From an uncultured Lachnospiraceae bacterium (GTDB lineage Bacteria; Bacillota_A; Clostridia; Lachnospirales; Lachnospiraceae), in assembly GCA_902780985.1 (NCBI GenBank), contig CACZHN010000009.1:1-23033 (forward strand): a DNA stretch of 23,033 bases. The letters are read 5' to 3'. The notes beneath the pieces were generated by a model. That model did no database searches. It was not told the DNA's origin and saw nothing but the letters and a program-made list of their open reading frames with translations. The first letter of the stretch is position 1. Every line of letters begins with the position of its first letter. Of this stretch, positions 15,730 through 22,803 are shown piece by piece. The translations under genes and the position numbers were made by a program.

Positions 15730-16799
15730 AAGAACGGTCCTCCTGTCAGCATTATTATAAGTCTGACAAGAAGGAAAACGCCCAGTGTGCTTCCGAAAAT
15801 GTATCCGAAAACAGTAGACCACGAAATCGGCGGTTTACCGGCAATTTTTCCGGTCTGTCCGTTCATGGCGAAGGAGTAATCCTTGTCATTATAAGTCGCA
15901 TAACTCATCCAGATCGGGAACAGACAATACTTTGTCGAATCCCTGTTTGCTCTGTAGTTTTTACGCGTTATTACTGATGTACTATAGCCTTTTATGGAGC
16001 GCTTTACATAGTCATCCATGTAGTTAAATACTCTCTCCTTGGCTCTCGGGAACATCTGCTCTGCGTCGTAATCGTAGTTCTCCGCAACATATCCCGTAAG
16101 ATAAGGAGTTTGAAAAGGCTGCATATTGCTGTAATCAAAAGGTTCCATCAGATCCATCAGACGGTCTTCCATCCTGATGGATGCATCCGCAGGAACTCCT
16201 TCATAGGATGTATCTATCTGTCTGTATACTTCAAAATGAGATGTTTCGGTGACTCTGTAGTCACCCTGTGTGTAGGTCTTGGAACGTGTACATTCCGCTA
16301 CCGCATCTCCCTGTCCGCAAACATCATATACCCAGAACGGAGCATAAAGTCCTTCAACCTTCTTTACCTTCATAGCCTTACGGAAATCCTTCGGTGCATA
16401 TCTGAGCACCTTTGTCCATTTCCTGAAGGCCGCATCCGCTTCGCTTCTGTCAATCTTGAACGGGATGACATAGTCGGGCTTCAAAGCTCCCTCAAGTCTC
16501 TCTCCGAGAATGACCGGTGCATTACAGAAGCTGCACCTGGTGGCGGATGTGTTGGAATTGGTCATTACTACGGCACCGCAGTTCTGACATTGATACTGAA
16601 CCATGTCATCCTGAACGGTGGTTGTTGACTGTACGTAGGAATGATCCTGTGAAGGTCTGAATTCGCCGTTTGACTGTGAATTCTTAATGCTGTCTGTTCT
16701 GCCGCAGCTTCCGCACTTCAGATTACCGCTGGCGGCGTCAAACATCATATCGGCTCCGCAATTCGGGCACTTGTATTGAATAACAGTACCTTGTGCCAT
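15723..16799 (-). CDS. ydjG: Double zinc-ribbon membrane protein (YdjG-like)
   Basis: 358 residues. Two zinc ribbons are visible: C11/C14 with C29/C32 (CPNC, CGSC), and C71/C74 with C89/C92 (CQNC, CSFC). A middle domain follows (about 105-320), with YVIPFKIDRSEA, GLYAPFWVYDV and CLFPIWMSYATYNDKDYSFAM segments characteristic of this family, and then a C-terminal hydrophobic stretch (about 329-352, VFGYIFGSTLGVFLLVRLII). In Bacillus the YdjG protein forms part of the PspA-YdjGHI membrane-associated complex. It lies 29 bp after pspA and overlaps the next gene by seven bases. The function of the zinc ribbons is not known; protein-protein contact is the usual suggestion. Confidence 0.87.
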   Translation of the reverse strand: MAQGTVIQYKCPNCGADMMFDAASGNLKCGSCGRTDSIKNSQSNGEFRPSQDHSYVQSTTTVQDDMVQYQCQNCGAVVMTNSNTSATRCSFCNAPVILGERLEGALKPDYVIPFKIDRSEADAAFRKWTKVLRYAPKDFRKAMKVKKVEGLYAPFWVYDVCGQGDAVAECTRSKTYTQGDYRVTETSHFEVYRQIDTSYEGVPADASIRMEDRLMDLMEPFDYSNMQPFQTPYLTGYVAENYDYDAEQMFPRAKERVFNYMDDYVKRSIKGYSTSVITRKNYRANRDSTKYCLFPIWMSYATYNDKDYSFAMNGQTGKIAGKPPISWSTVFGYIFGSTLGVFLLVRLIIMLTGGPFLW

Positions 16800-16828
16800 A
16801 TTCTGTTACCTTCCGTATATTTTATTGT

Positions 16829-17461
16829 CTAAAATTCGTCGTACTTACTTGCAAGTTCATCAAGTTCATCTCTCGGTACGGCATGATTGAGTTCTGCCTC
16901 TGCCGAAGCTCTGTCGTATCTTGCATTTGCTTTATCTTCAAGACGGCTGAATGCATCGTCTGCCGAAAGGCCGCCTCTCTTCTTCTTTCCTGTCTCTATG
17001 CTGTTAGCCTCTTCAAGAGCGGCTACCTGTGCAAGCTTGCCCTTGATAGCAGCAAGTCTTTCCTCGCAGGCGGAAAGCTCTGAGGTAAGCTTATCTCTCA
17101 TTGCGGACAGATCTGTCGAATCCTGCTGCTTTGCTTCAAACTTAGCCTTAAGCGTCTCGTACTGAGGCATAAGACGTTCCTTCTTCTGCTCGTAGAGTCT
17201 GGCATCACTTGAGTTGCCTTCGGCAGCAGCCTTCTCGGCATATCTGTCGTACTTCTCCACCTCTGCCTCGCACTCGTTGAGTTCTCTTGCGGCTCTGTCT
17301 CTTTCCGTATCGAGCGCAGATAACTCAGCCTTAACATGTCCCAGATCACTTCTGAGCTGGTTCATGTACTCATTGATGGTCTTCTCAGGATTACGTGACT
17401 TGTCAATGAGTGCATTGACGTTGGATGCCATTATATCCTTGAACCTTGATAAGATACCCAT
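16829..17461 (-). CDS. pspA: PspA/IM30 (Vipp1) family membrane-stress protein
   Basis: 210 residues, slightly short for the family (about 220-230). MGILSRFKDIMASNVNALID is the classic N-terminal amphipathic helix that binds membranes. A long, highly charged helical region (about 25-150) follows, with the pattern expected for the ESCRT-III-like hairpin of PspA. The C-terminus ends LDELASKYDEF. These proteins polymerise on damaged membranes and limit proton leakage. The AAAGGAGAG ribosome site precedes the ATG. The NUDIX gene ends 20 bp upstream and the YdjG-like gene follows after 29 bp, so it sits in the middle of one operon. I looked for an ECF-type (sigma-W-like) promoter just upstream and did not see one. 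Confidence 0.92.
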   Translation of the reverse strand: MGILSRFKDIMASNVNALIDKSRNPEKTINEYMNQLRSDLGHVKAELSALDTERDRAARELNECEAEVEKYDRYAEKAAAEGNSSDARLYEQKKERLMPQYETLKAKFEAKQQDSTDLSAMRDKLTSELSACEERLAAIKGKLAQVAALEEANSIETGKKKRGGLSADDAFSRLEDKANARYDRASAEAELNHAVPRDELDELASKYDEF

Positions 17462-17481
17462 AAGTTCTCTCCTTTAAACCC

Positions 17482-18045
17482 TTAATCCTCCCTGCTCCAT
17501 AAGTAGCAGTAAGCCTGTGTACGTGCCGCGAACCTTTCCGTTTTAAGAAGCTCGCGCACTTCTTTCCTAGTATACCACGCGGCTTGAATCTCCTCAAATG
17601 AAGAATCACTTAATCTTATATCTCCCTCGCATTTTCCTACGACACAGACATTCATCTCATTTGAGAATCCCACCGCGCTGTAACTGGATCTTATATGGTC
17701 ATCTATGCTTACAAGTCTGAGTCCCGTCTCCTCCATAAGTTCTCTTGCCGCCGCAGTATCCGCATCCTCTCCCGGGTCTATAAGTCCCGCAGGGAAATTC
17801 ACAACCCACATGCCGGCAGCCATTCTGAACTCACGGTTGAGAAGAACCTTTTCGCCGTCAAGGCTATGCATAATAAGAACGACCGCATCGGGCCGTTCTC
17901 CATGAAGTTCTTCAAATGTTTTAATATCCGGATTTCTGCTTATGATCTCGTACTTCTTAAGCTTTCCGTCTTCCGTCTCATAACTGAGATCGTATCTTGT
18001 TATATATACACCCTGTTCTTTTTTCTCAAGTCCTAAGAATTTCAA
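17482..18045 (-). CDS. NUDIX hydrolase (ADP-ribose pyrophosphatase type)
   Basis: 187 residues. A complete Nudix box (G-x5-E-x7-REUxEExGU) is at residues 87-109, running from GLIDPGE through the RELMEETGL helix with all metal-binding Glu residues present. The FPAGLIDPGE form just before it and the N-terminal YEIISR and EKVLLNREFR segments resemble ADP-ribose pyrophosphatases, which split ADP-ribose or related nucleotides; the real substrate is uncertain. The start is a TTG at 18045, supported by GGAGGTG about five bases upstream and the lack of a nearby ATG. It overlaps the TGA of the alarmone synthetase by four bases, so translation is coupled. Some Nudix enzymes cleave (p)ppGpp, so a link with its neighbour is possible but unproven. 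Confidence 0.85.
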   Translation of the reverse strand: MKFLGLEKKEQGVYITRYDLSYETEDGKLKKYEIISRNPDIKTFEELHGERPDAVVLIMHSLDGEKVLLNREFRMAAGMWVVNFPAGLIDPGEDADTAAARELMEETGLRLVSIDDHIRSSYSAVGFSNEMNVCVVGKCEGDIRLSDSSFEEIQAAWYTRKEVRELLKTERFAARTQAYCYLWSRED

Positions 18046-18740
18046 TTCTGCACCTCCGGAAAATCCGAATCATTGTCATCAATGAATTCGCTGTCGATCC
18101 TGCGTCTGATATCTTCCATCTCGTCGTCCATGTTGGCAAGTATATCGGCACATCTCTTCAGTCTTGTTCCGACGGCCTCCGAATTCTGTATTACCTTCTT
18201 ATACCTGAGCTTATGCTCAACGGATGCCCAGAAGTCCATGGCAATGGTCCTGAACTGAACTTCCACCTTCATATGCTTCTTACCGTTGGATAAGAAGATA
18301 GGAATATCCACTATCATGTGAAGGCTTCTGTATCCGTTGTCCTTAGGTCTCTTTATATAATCTTTTCTCATAAGCAGGAGTACGTCGTCCTGCTCTACCA
18401 GAAGCTCGGCCAGTTTGTAGATATCCTCTTTAAAGGAACATACAACTCTGATACCTGCCACATCAAAAAGTTCTCTTTCAAAATTCTCCAGTGTAACTTC
18501 AATTCCGCGTGACATCAGTTTCTCCACCGCACTTACGGGATCCTTCAGTCTTGTCTCAATGGACTCGAAAGGATTTCTGTCGTACTGCAGCGAGAATTCC
18601 TGATTCAGAACATTCAGCTTCGTCTCCACCTCCATGATCGCGCATTTGTAAAATGTCATGAGCTCGGTGAATTCCTTACTGCGGACCAGTTTCTTCGCTT
18701 CAAGTTCCGCTTCTTCTCTGGATACTTCTATATCTTCCAC
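18042..18740 (-). CDS. Small alarmone synthetase ((p)ppGpp synthetase, RelQ/SAS family)
   Basis: 232 residues: a stand-alone RelA_SpoT synthetase domain without HD hydrolase, TGS or ACT domains. Visible motifs include FDVAGIRVVCSFKEDIY (about 92-108), the substrate loop RPKDNGYRSLHMIVDIP (about 130-146), and KVEVQFRTIAMDFWASVEHK (about 156-175), which are the conserved nucleotide-binding and catalytic elements of this family. A C-terminal helix (about 185-215) fits the tetramer-forming tail of SAS1/RelQ enzymes. The start is a GTG at 18740 with AGGAG nine bases upstream; no good ATG is near. It lies 52 bp after the AraC-type gene with no clear terminator or promoter between. It overlaps the NUDIX gene by four bases. 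Product is (p)ppGpp or pGpp, the stringent response signal. Confidence 0.9.
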   Translation of the reverse strand: MEDIEVSREEAELEAKKLVRSKEFTELMTFYKCAIMEVETKLNVLNQEFSLQYDRNPFESIETRLKDPVSAVEKLMSRGIEVTLENFERELFDVAGIRVVCSFKEDIYKLAELLVEQDDVLLLMRKDYIKRPKDNGYRSLHMIVDIPIFLSNGKKHMKVEVQFRTIAMDFWASVEHKLRYKKVIQNSEAVGTRLKRCADILANMDDEMEDIRRRIDSEFIDDNDSDFPEVQN

Positions 18741-18792
18741 TTAAAAAATCTCCTCGTACCGATTTTAATCTCAGTGGATTTATAAACGGTGC

Positions 18793-19548
18793 TTACAGCT
18801 TCTTGCTGTTGCGGAATTCAACATTTCTGTATTCCTTAGGAGTTTTTCCCGTAACCTTTTTAAATACACTGATAAAATAACTGTGCGACGAAAATGAGAG
18901 ATCCGTCGCAATCTCTATACTGGACTTGTCTGTATACTTAAGGAGCCAGCATGCCTCCTCGATTTTCTTATTGCGCACGTATGCACTTACGGTAACTCCC
19001 GCTTCTCTCTTGAATATCTTTGAGAGGTAGGTCTCATTGAGTCCTACGAAGTTAGCAAGATCCGTAACTGTTATTGTACCATGAAGATTATTATTTATAT
19101 AGTCTATACATTGAATTACCTGTTTTGACTTTACGGACATCTTCACACGGTCTCTCATGAGATCGTTGAACTTTGCGATCATTTCAAACTGAACGGCAAG
19201 AATCTCTGCTGTTGTTCCCATTTTGTCCGCTCTCTGGATAAATGTATCACTGAGCTTGTAAGCAAGATCCTGCTCCAGGCCGTGAATGATACACACTCTT
19301 GTTATCATGGTTACCATGGATACGAAATGATACATGGCATTTCTGATAGGGTTCTCCGAAAGAACTCCTCTTATCTTATCATCCGGTGCCGGAACATTGC
19401 TCCATCTGGCATCAAGATTCTCGATCTTTCCTTCCGCAACAAGATTATAAAATGCCATCTCGCTGTCAAATGTAGGATGTTTTTGTTCAGGTGCAACTTC
19501 TCTTTCCTCAAAAACTCCCTTGATAATTTCGTCCTCAAACTTTGGCAT
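18793..19548 (-). CDS. AraC-family transcriptional regulator
   Basis: 251 residues. The C-terminal AraC/HTH_18 double helix-turn-helix is clear (about 145-245): VTDLANFVGLNETYLSKIFK is the first HTH, and SIEIATDLSFSSHSYFISVFKK followed by TGKTPKEYRN is the second with the family signature. The N-terminal part (about 1-140) is not a cupin sensor. It carries the SENPIRNAMYHFVSMVTMIT and HGLEQDLAYKLSDTFIQRAD pattern seen in many Lachnospiraceae AraC proteins of unknown ligand. The ATG at 19548 has AAGGGGG before it. A candidate extended -10 promoter lies about 95 bp upstream with an inverted repeat just downstream of it. It may control itself and the stress operon that follows; this is inferred from position only. 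Confidence 0.9.
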   Translation of the reverse strand: MPKFEDEIIKGVFEEREVAPEQKHPTFDSEMAFYNLVAEGKIENLDARWSNVPAPDDKIRGVLSENPIRNAMYHFVSMVTMITRVCIIHGLEQDLAYKLSDTFIQRADKMGTTAEILAVQFEMIAKFNDLMRDRVKMSVKSKQVIQCIDYINNNLHGTITVTDLANFVGLNETYLSKIFKREAGVTVSAYVRNKKIEEACWLLKYTDKSSIEIATDLSFSSHSYFISVFKKVTGKTPKEYRNVEFRNSKKL

Positions 19549-19607
19549 AGTGTCCCCCTTATTTCTATATATAAACGACTGTTAACCGATAATATTACCG
19601 AATCATG

Positions 19608-19629
19608 TCAAAATCAGCCATAATTTTGA
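19608..19629. promoter_or_regulatory. Inverted repeat, possible operator before the AraC-type gene
   Basis: TCAAAAT (19608-19614) and ATTTTGA (19623-19629) form a perfect 7 bp inverted repeat with an 8-base spacer. It lies about 10-30 bases downstream of the predicted araC start site, a place suited to a repressor. The repeat is AT-rich, so chance cannot be excluded. Confidence 0.3.
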
Positions 19630-19645
19630 TAAAAACACCATAAAT

Positions 19646-19655
19646 ATTGTAGCAT
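19646..19655 (-). promoter_or_regulatory. Candidate extended -10 promoter of the AraC-type gene
   Basis: On the minus strand ATGCTACAAT gives a TGn extension in front of TACAAT (hexamer 19646-19651), close to the extended -10 consensus. No good -35 is seen 17 bases upstream, which extended -10 promoters tolerate. The start site would be near 19639, giving a leader of about 90 bases. Confidence 0.45.
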
Positions 19656-19702
19656 AGGAAGTGGGGCTGCTTATATAATGTACACAATAACAAAGCCCCC
19701 TG

Positions 19703-19727
19703 TTAAAGAAGATTATATCTTCTTTAA
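19703..19727. repeat. Perfect short palindrome (11 bp arms)
   Basis: TTAAAGAAGAT (19703-19713) and its exact complement (19717-19727) flank a 3-base spacer. As RNA it would form a hairpin, but neither side has a T run beyond the stem, so it may be a weak terminator or a protein site. Confidence 0.5.
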
Positions 19728-19759
19728 TCATATAAATACTTTTAACCTTCACTAATGGT

Positions 19760-19797
19760 AAAAGGACGTATTCAAAATCTTTTGGGTACGTCCTTTT
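19760..19797 (-). terminator. Bidirectional terminator-like hairpin after the fab operon
   Basis: AAAAGGACGTA (19760-19770) pairs with 19787-19797 (11 bp), and an inner CAAAA/TTTTG pairing closes most of the loop. Both strands end with a T-rich stem side (CCTTTT). On the minus strand it lies about 80 bases after the MarR-type gene and is the best terminator candidate for the fab operon. Confidence 0.7.
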
Positions 19798-19822
19798 ATC
19801 TATTGTGCTAAAACATAAATTG

Positions 19823-19851
19823 AGAATAACACATATATTCGATTTTATCAA
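19823..19851 (-). promoter_or_regulatory. Candidate sigma-A promoter downstream of the MarR-type gene
   Basis: On the minus strand TTGATA (19846-19851) is 17 bases from TATTCT (19823-19828), which has a TGn extension. A start near 19816 would lead within 20 bases into the hairpin at 19760-19797. It could give a short RNA of about 60 bases or a leader for the AraC-type gene. Confidence 0.35.
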
Positions 19852-19867
19852 GGTTGATTAACGGCCG

Positions 19868-19901
19868 TTATGCCGAAATTAATGGTTTAATTCCGGCATA
19901 A
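19868..19901 (-). promoter_or_regulatory. Hairpin across the MarR-type gene stop codon
   Basis: TTATGCCG (19868-19875) and CGGCATAA (19894-19901) pair. A G-T pair and an inner AATTAA/TTAATT block extend this to about 15 bp with a 4-base loop. It overlaps the last codons and stop of the MarR-type gene. No T run follows on the minus strand, so it is not a standard terminator. It touches a perfect 12 bp palindrome TAACGGCCGTTA (19859-19870). It may protect the mRNA 3' end or be a regulator site. Confidence 0.45.
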
Positions 19902-20316
19902 GCTCGTCTGAAACTTTCTTCATGATCTTGTTGAAGAAATCATACTCTTCTTCTGAAAGAGCATTCTTCATTCTTGCCTCAACGATACCGAAGTACTTCT
20001 CGCTGAGATTCCAGTATTTAAAAAATTTGTCAGTAACCTTAAGATGATACTCTCTCTTATCCGTTTCGGACTGTACTTTCTCTACATATCCTTTCTTAAT
20101 AAGAGAATTAACTTTGTATGTAGCATTCGGAGATGAAATACCGATGAAGTTTGCAAACTCATTTATGGTAGGACATCCCAGCGAATGAATGATCTCTACA
20201 CAATACGCCTCGACCGTTGTAAGGCTCAGCTCTCGTGACTGGATCCTGTTGAAAACATCTCTGTAATAATGAACTCTGAACTTTGTGTATACTTCCGATA
20301 AAGCGCTTCGTTCCAT
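19879..20316 (-). CDS. MarR-family transcriptional regulator (possible fab operon regulator)
   Basis: 145 residues from the ATG at 20316. Winged-helix pattern: the LTTVEAYCVEIIHSLGCPTINEFANFIGISSPNATYKVNSLIKKGYVEKVQSETDKREYHLKVT region, given here only as a span (about 33-97), contains the helix-turn-helix, the recognition helix (SSPNATYKVNSLIKKG) and the wing with the conserved D-x-R (TDKREY). Dimerisation helices flank it. The longest frame adds 17 residues inside fabZ; the chosen ATG has GGAGG six bases upstream. It is the last gene of the fab run, 13 bp after fabZ. In streptococci and lactococci the MarR-type FabT represses fab genes, so a similar role is likely here by analogy, but the sequence is not close enough for me to call it FabT. 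Confidence 0.85.
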   Translation of the reverse strand: MERSALSEVYTKFRVHYYRDVFNRIQSRELSLTTVEAYCVEIIHSLGCPTINEFANFIGISSPNATYKVNSLIKKGYVEKVQSETDKREYHLKVTDKFFKYWNLSEKYFGIVEARMKNALSEEEYDFFNKIMKKVSDELMPELNH

Positions 20317-20329
20317 ACTGACCTCCGAA

Positions 20330-20755
20330 TTATCCGATCGCAAATGATATCTCCGCCTGACATGCAACCTTTCCGTTTACTGTTGCAACAGCCTTGCCGA
20401 AGCCCACCGGACCCTTTCTTTCTATGATCTCGCATCTGAGATTTAAAACATCTCCCGGCTTAACCTGCTTCTTAAATCTTGCGTTCTTGATCCCGCCGAA
20501 GAATGCTATCTTGCCCTTATTGGCTTCCTCTGAAAGGATGGCAACTGCTCCTGTCTGAGCAAGTGCCTCTATGATAAGTACACCCGGCATTACATGAGCC
20601 TCAGGGAAATGTCCCTGGAAGAACGGCTCATTTACCGAAACACACTTTACGCCCTCTGCCCATACGCCCGGCTCGAAGTCTGTGATCTTATCCACGAGCT
20701 GCATAGGGAATCTGTGAGGGATTATTTCTCTGATCTGATTTGAATCTAATTCCAT
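20330..20755 (-). CDS. fabZ: 3-hydroxyacyl-ACP dehydratase
   Basis: 141 residues, the usual size. Hot-dog fold enzyme that removes water from 3-hydroxyacyl-ACP in fatty acid elongation. The catalytic His is H49 in [18 protein letters not shown] and the partner Glu is E63 in [11 protein letters not shown]. The opening [19 protein letters not shown] is the typical IPHR-P-LLVD motif, and [18 protein letters not shown] is also conserved. The ATG follows fabF by 18 bases with a GAGG site overlapping that gap. No accB lies between fabF and fabZ, unlike many Clostridia clusters. Confidence 0.96.
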   Translation of the reverse strand: MELDSNQIREIIPHRFPMQLVDKITDFEPGVWAEGVKCVSVNEPFFQGHFPEAHVMPGVLIIEALAQTGAVAILSEEANKGKIAFFGGIKNARFKKQVKPGDVLNLRCEIIERKGPVGFGKAVATVNGKVACQAEISFAIG

Positions 20756-20773
20756 TCTTTTATCCTCTTTAGA

Positions 20774-22012
20774 TTAATCCTCGTACTTCTTAAATACTAC
20801 GCTGGCATTATGTCCGCCGAAACCGAGTGCATTTGATAATGCATACTTGATATCTGCTTCACGTCCTACATTAGGTACGATATCAAGGTCACACTCAGGA
20901 TCAGGTGTCTTGTAGTTGATCGTAGCCGGTACAAATCCGTCCTTAAGTGCCATTGTTGTGAAGATTGCTTCGATTGCTGCGGCAGCTCCCATAAGATGTC
21001 CTGTCATAGCCTTTGTTGAGCTTACCATAAGCTTGTATGCGTGATCTCCGAATACTGTCTTTATAGCCTTTGTCTCACCTGCATCGTTAAGATGTGTTGA
21101 TGTTCCGTGTGCGTTGATGTAGTCGATCTCGTCTGTGCTGATTCCGGCATCTTCAACTGCCATCTTCATACATCCTGCAGCACCTGCACCTGTTGGATCC
21201 GGTGCTGTGATATGATATGCATCGCAGCTTGCTCCGTAACCTACGATCTCACCGTAGATCTTTGCACCACGTGCCTTTGCATGCTCAAGTTCTTCGAGAA
21301 CAAGGATACCTGCACCCTCACCCATTACGAAACCGCTTCTCTCAGCGTCGAAAGGAATTGATGCTCTGTTAGGATCCTGTGATGTGCTGAGTGCCTGCAT
21401 AACTGTGAATCCGCCGAGTCCCATCGGGCAGATACATCCTTCGGCACCACCTGTAAGCATAACATCCTGATATCCGTCTCTGATCTTATGGAATGATTCA
21501 CCAAGTGAATTGTTACCGCTGGCACATGCTGTTACGATACATTCGCATACTCCCTTGAAACCTGTGTCGATTGCGATCTCACCGGAGCACATATTTGAAA
21601 TAGACATCGGAATGAAGAAAGGAGATATCTTCTCGTAACCTCTTGTCATTCCTCTTTCTGTCTGCTCTGTGATAGTGATAAGTCCGCCGATACCCGAAGA
21701 TACGATTGTTCCGCATCTGAACGGATCTTCCTTCTCGATATCAAGCCCACTGTCCTTTATAGCCTCTCTTGCAGCTATTATACCGAACTGGGTATAACGA
21801 TCCATCTTGCGGGCTTCCTTCTTATCAAGATAGTCTGTAGGGTTATAATCCTTAACCTCACCTGCCATCTTAACCTTGAAGTTTGTTGTATCGATCTGCT
21901 TGTTGAAATCGATACCGCATACACCCTTCTTTGCATTTTCCCAAGATTCCTCAAGATTATGTCCGATAGGATTGATAGTTCCGATTCCGGTAATAACTAC
22001 ACGTCTTTTCAT
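20774..22012 (-). CDS. fabF: Beta-ketoacyl-ACP synthase II
   Basis: 412 residues. The condensing enzyme that elongates acyl-ACP with malonyl-ACP. The Cys-His-His triad is present: C163 in IVTACASGNNSLG, H302 in NAHGTSTHLND and H339 in TKAMTGHLMGAA. The start MKRRVVITGIGTINPIGHNL and the end NALGFGGHNASVVFKKYE match FabF closely. It begins 37 bp after fabG. The GAGG site lies about 11 bases before the ATG, a little far. No acpP or accB gene lies within this stretch. Confidence 0.97.
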   Translation of the reverse strand: MKRRVVITGIGTINPIGHNLEESWENAKKGVCGIDFNKQIDTTNFKVKMAGEVKDYNPTDYLDKKEARKMDRYTQFGIIAAREAIKDSGLDIEKEDPFRCGTIVSSGIGGLITITEQTERGMTRGYEKISPFFIPMSISNMCSGEIAIDTGFKGVCECIVTACASGNNSLGESFHKIRDGYQDVMLTGGAEGCICPMGLGGFTVMQALSTSQDPNRASIPFDAERSGFVMGEGAGILVLEELEHAKARGAKIYGEIVGYGASCDAYHITAPDPTGAGAAGCMKMAVEDAGISTDEIDYINAHGTSTHLNDAGETKAIKTVFGDHAYKLMVSSTKAMTGHLMGAAAAIEAIFTTMALKDGFVPATINYKTPDPECDLDIVPNVGREADIKYALSNALGFGGHNASVVFKKYED

Positions 22013-22049
22013 AATGATGTAAACCTCTTTCTGTATATTTATTCTACTA

Positions 22050-22793
22050 TTACACTCTCATTCCGCCGGCTACTTCTATAACCTGGCCTGTTACATACTC
22101 AGCTTCATCCGAAGCAAGGAATGCAACAACCTTTGCAACATCCTCAGGCTGTCCCGGTCTGCCGAGAGCGATGGACTTAACCATCTCTGCCTTAATGTCA
22201 TCAGGAAGTACCTTTGTCATATCTGTCTCGATGAATCCCGGAGCAACAGCATTGCATGTGATGCCTCTGCTTCCAAGCTCCTTAGCCAGAGACTTTGTCA
22301 TACCGATAACACCGGCCTTGCTGGCTGAGTAATTAACCTGTCCCGCATTTCCGTAAATACCTACTACGCTGCTGATGTTTACGATACGTCCGTAGCGCTT
22401 CTTCATCATAGGTCTTGCGGCAGCCTTCATCATGTTGTATGTACCCTTGAGGTTTGTGCTGATGACAAGGTCGAACTCCTCTTCCTTCATCTTCATAACA
22501 AGATTATCTCTTGTAACACCTGCATTGTTTACGAGGATCTCTACAGAACCGAACATTTCCTCGGCCTTCTTGAAAAGATTCTCCGCATCCTCTGCAGAAG
22601 TAACGTTGCACTGAAATGCAGCGGCCTTAACCCCTTTTTCCTCACAAAGCTTTACAGTCTCTTCGGTAGACTCGCTTACAACGATATCACATGTAACGAT
22701 GTTAGCGCCTTCCTCTGCAAGCTTAAGACATATAGCTCTTCCGATACCGCGGCTTCCGCCGGTAACAATTGCTGTCTTACCACTAAGTCTCAT
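22050..22793 (-). CDS. fabG: 3-oxoacyl-ACP reductase
   Basis: 247 residues, a classical short-chain dehydrogenase. Cofactor site TGGSRGIGRA at 11-20, NNAGVTRDN at 89-97, and the catalytic set N114, S142, Y155 and K159 (the YSASK motif); APGFIETDM follows. Reduces 3-ketoacyl-ACP with NADPH. The AGGAGG site overlaps the TAG stop of fabD and lies six bases before the ATG, so translation is coupled. Confidence 0.97.
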   Translation of the reverse strand: MRLSGKTAIVTGGSRGIGRAICLKLAEEGANIVTCDIVVSESTEETVKLCEEKGVKAAAFQCNVTSAEDAENLFKKAEEMFGSVEILVNNAGVTRDNLVMKMKEEEFDLVISTNLKGTYNMMKAAARPMMKKRYGRIVNISSVVGIYGNAGQVNYSASKAGVIGMTKSLAKELGSRGITCNAVAPGFIETDMTKVLPDDIKAEMVKSIALGRPGQPEDVAKVVAFLASDEAEYVTGQVIEVAGGMRV

Positions 22794-22803
22794 TTCCGTC
22801 CTC

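Larger units (their letters stand above)
19549..19878. other. 330 bp intergenic region between the MarR-type and AraC-type genes
   Basis: No credible gene is seen; the 82-codon minus-strand frame here is translated from hairpins and is rejected. The region is AT-rich. In minus-strand order it holds a stop-codon hairpin (19868-19901) with a short palindrome, a candidate promoter (19823-19851), a terminator-like hairpin (19760-19797), a perfect short palindrome (19703-19727), a candidate extended -10 promoter (19646-19655) and an inverted repeat (19608-19629). The fab operon must end here and araC transcription must begin here. Confidence 0.7.

Noticed and set aside
18741..18792. ECF (sigma-W-like) promoter before the alarmone synthetase
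   Set aside because: I looked for a TGAAAC-type -35 with a CGTA-type -10 here and before pspA and found neither.
19603..19851. 82-codon minus-strand reading frame in the gap before the AraC-type gene
   Set aside because: It is translated through a terminator-like hairpin and a palindrome, has no ribosome site, and its composition (Cys, Ile, Phe, Tyr rich) is not protein-like.
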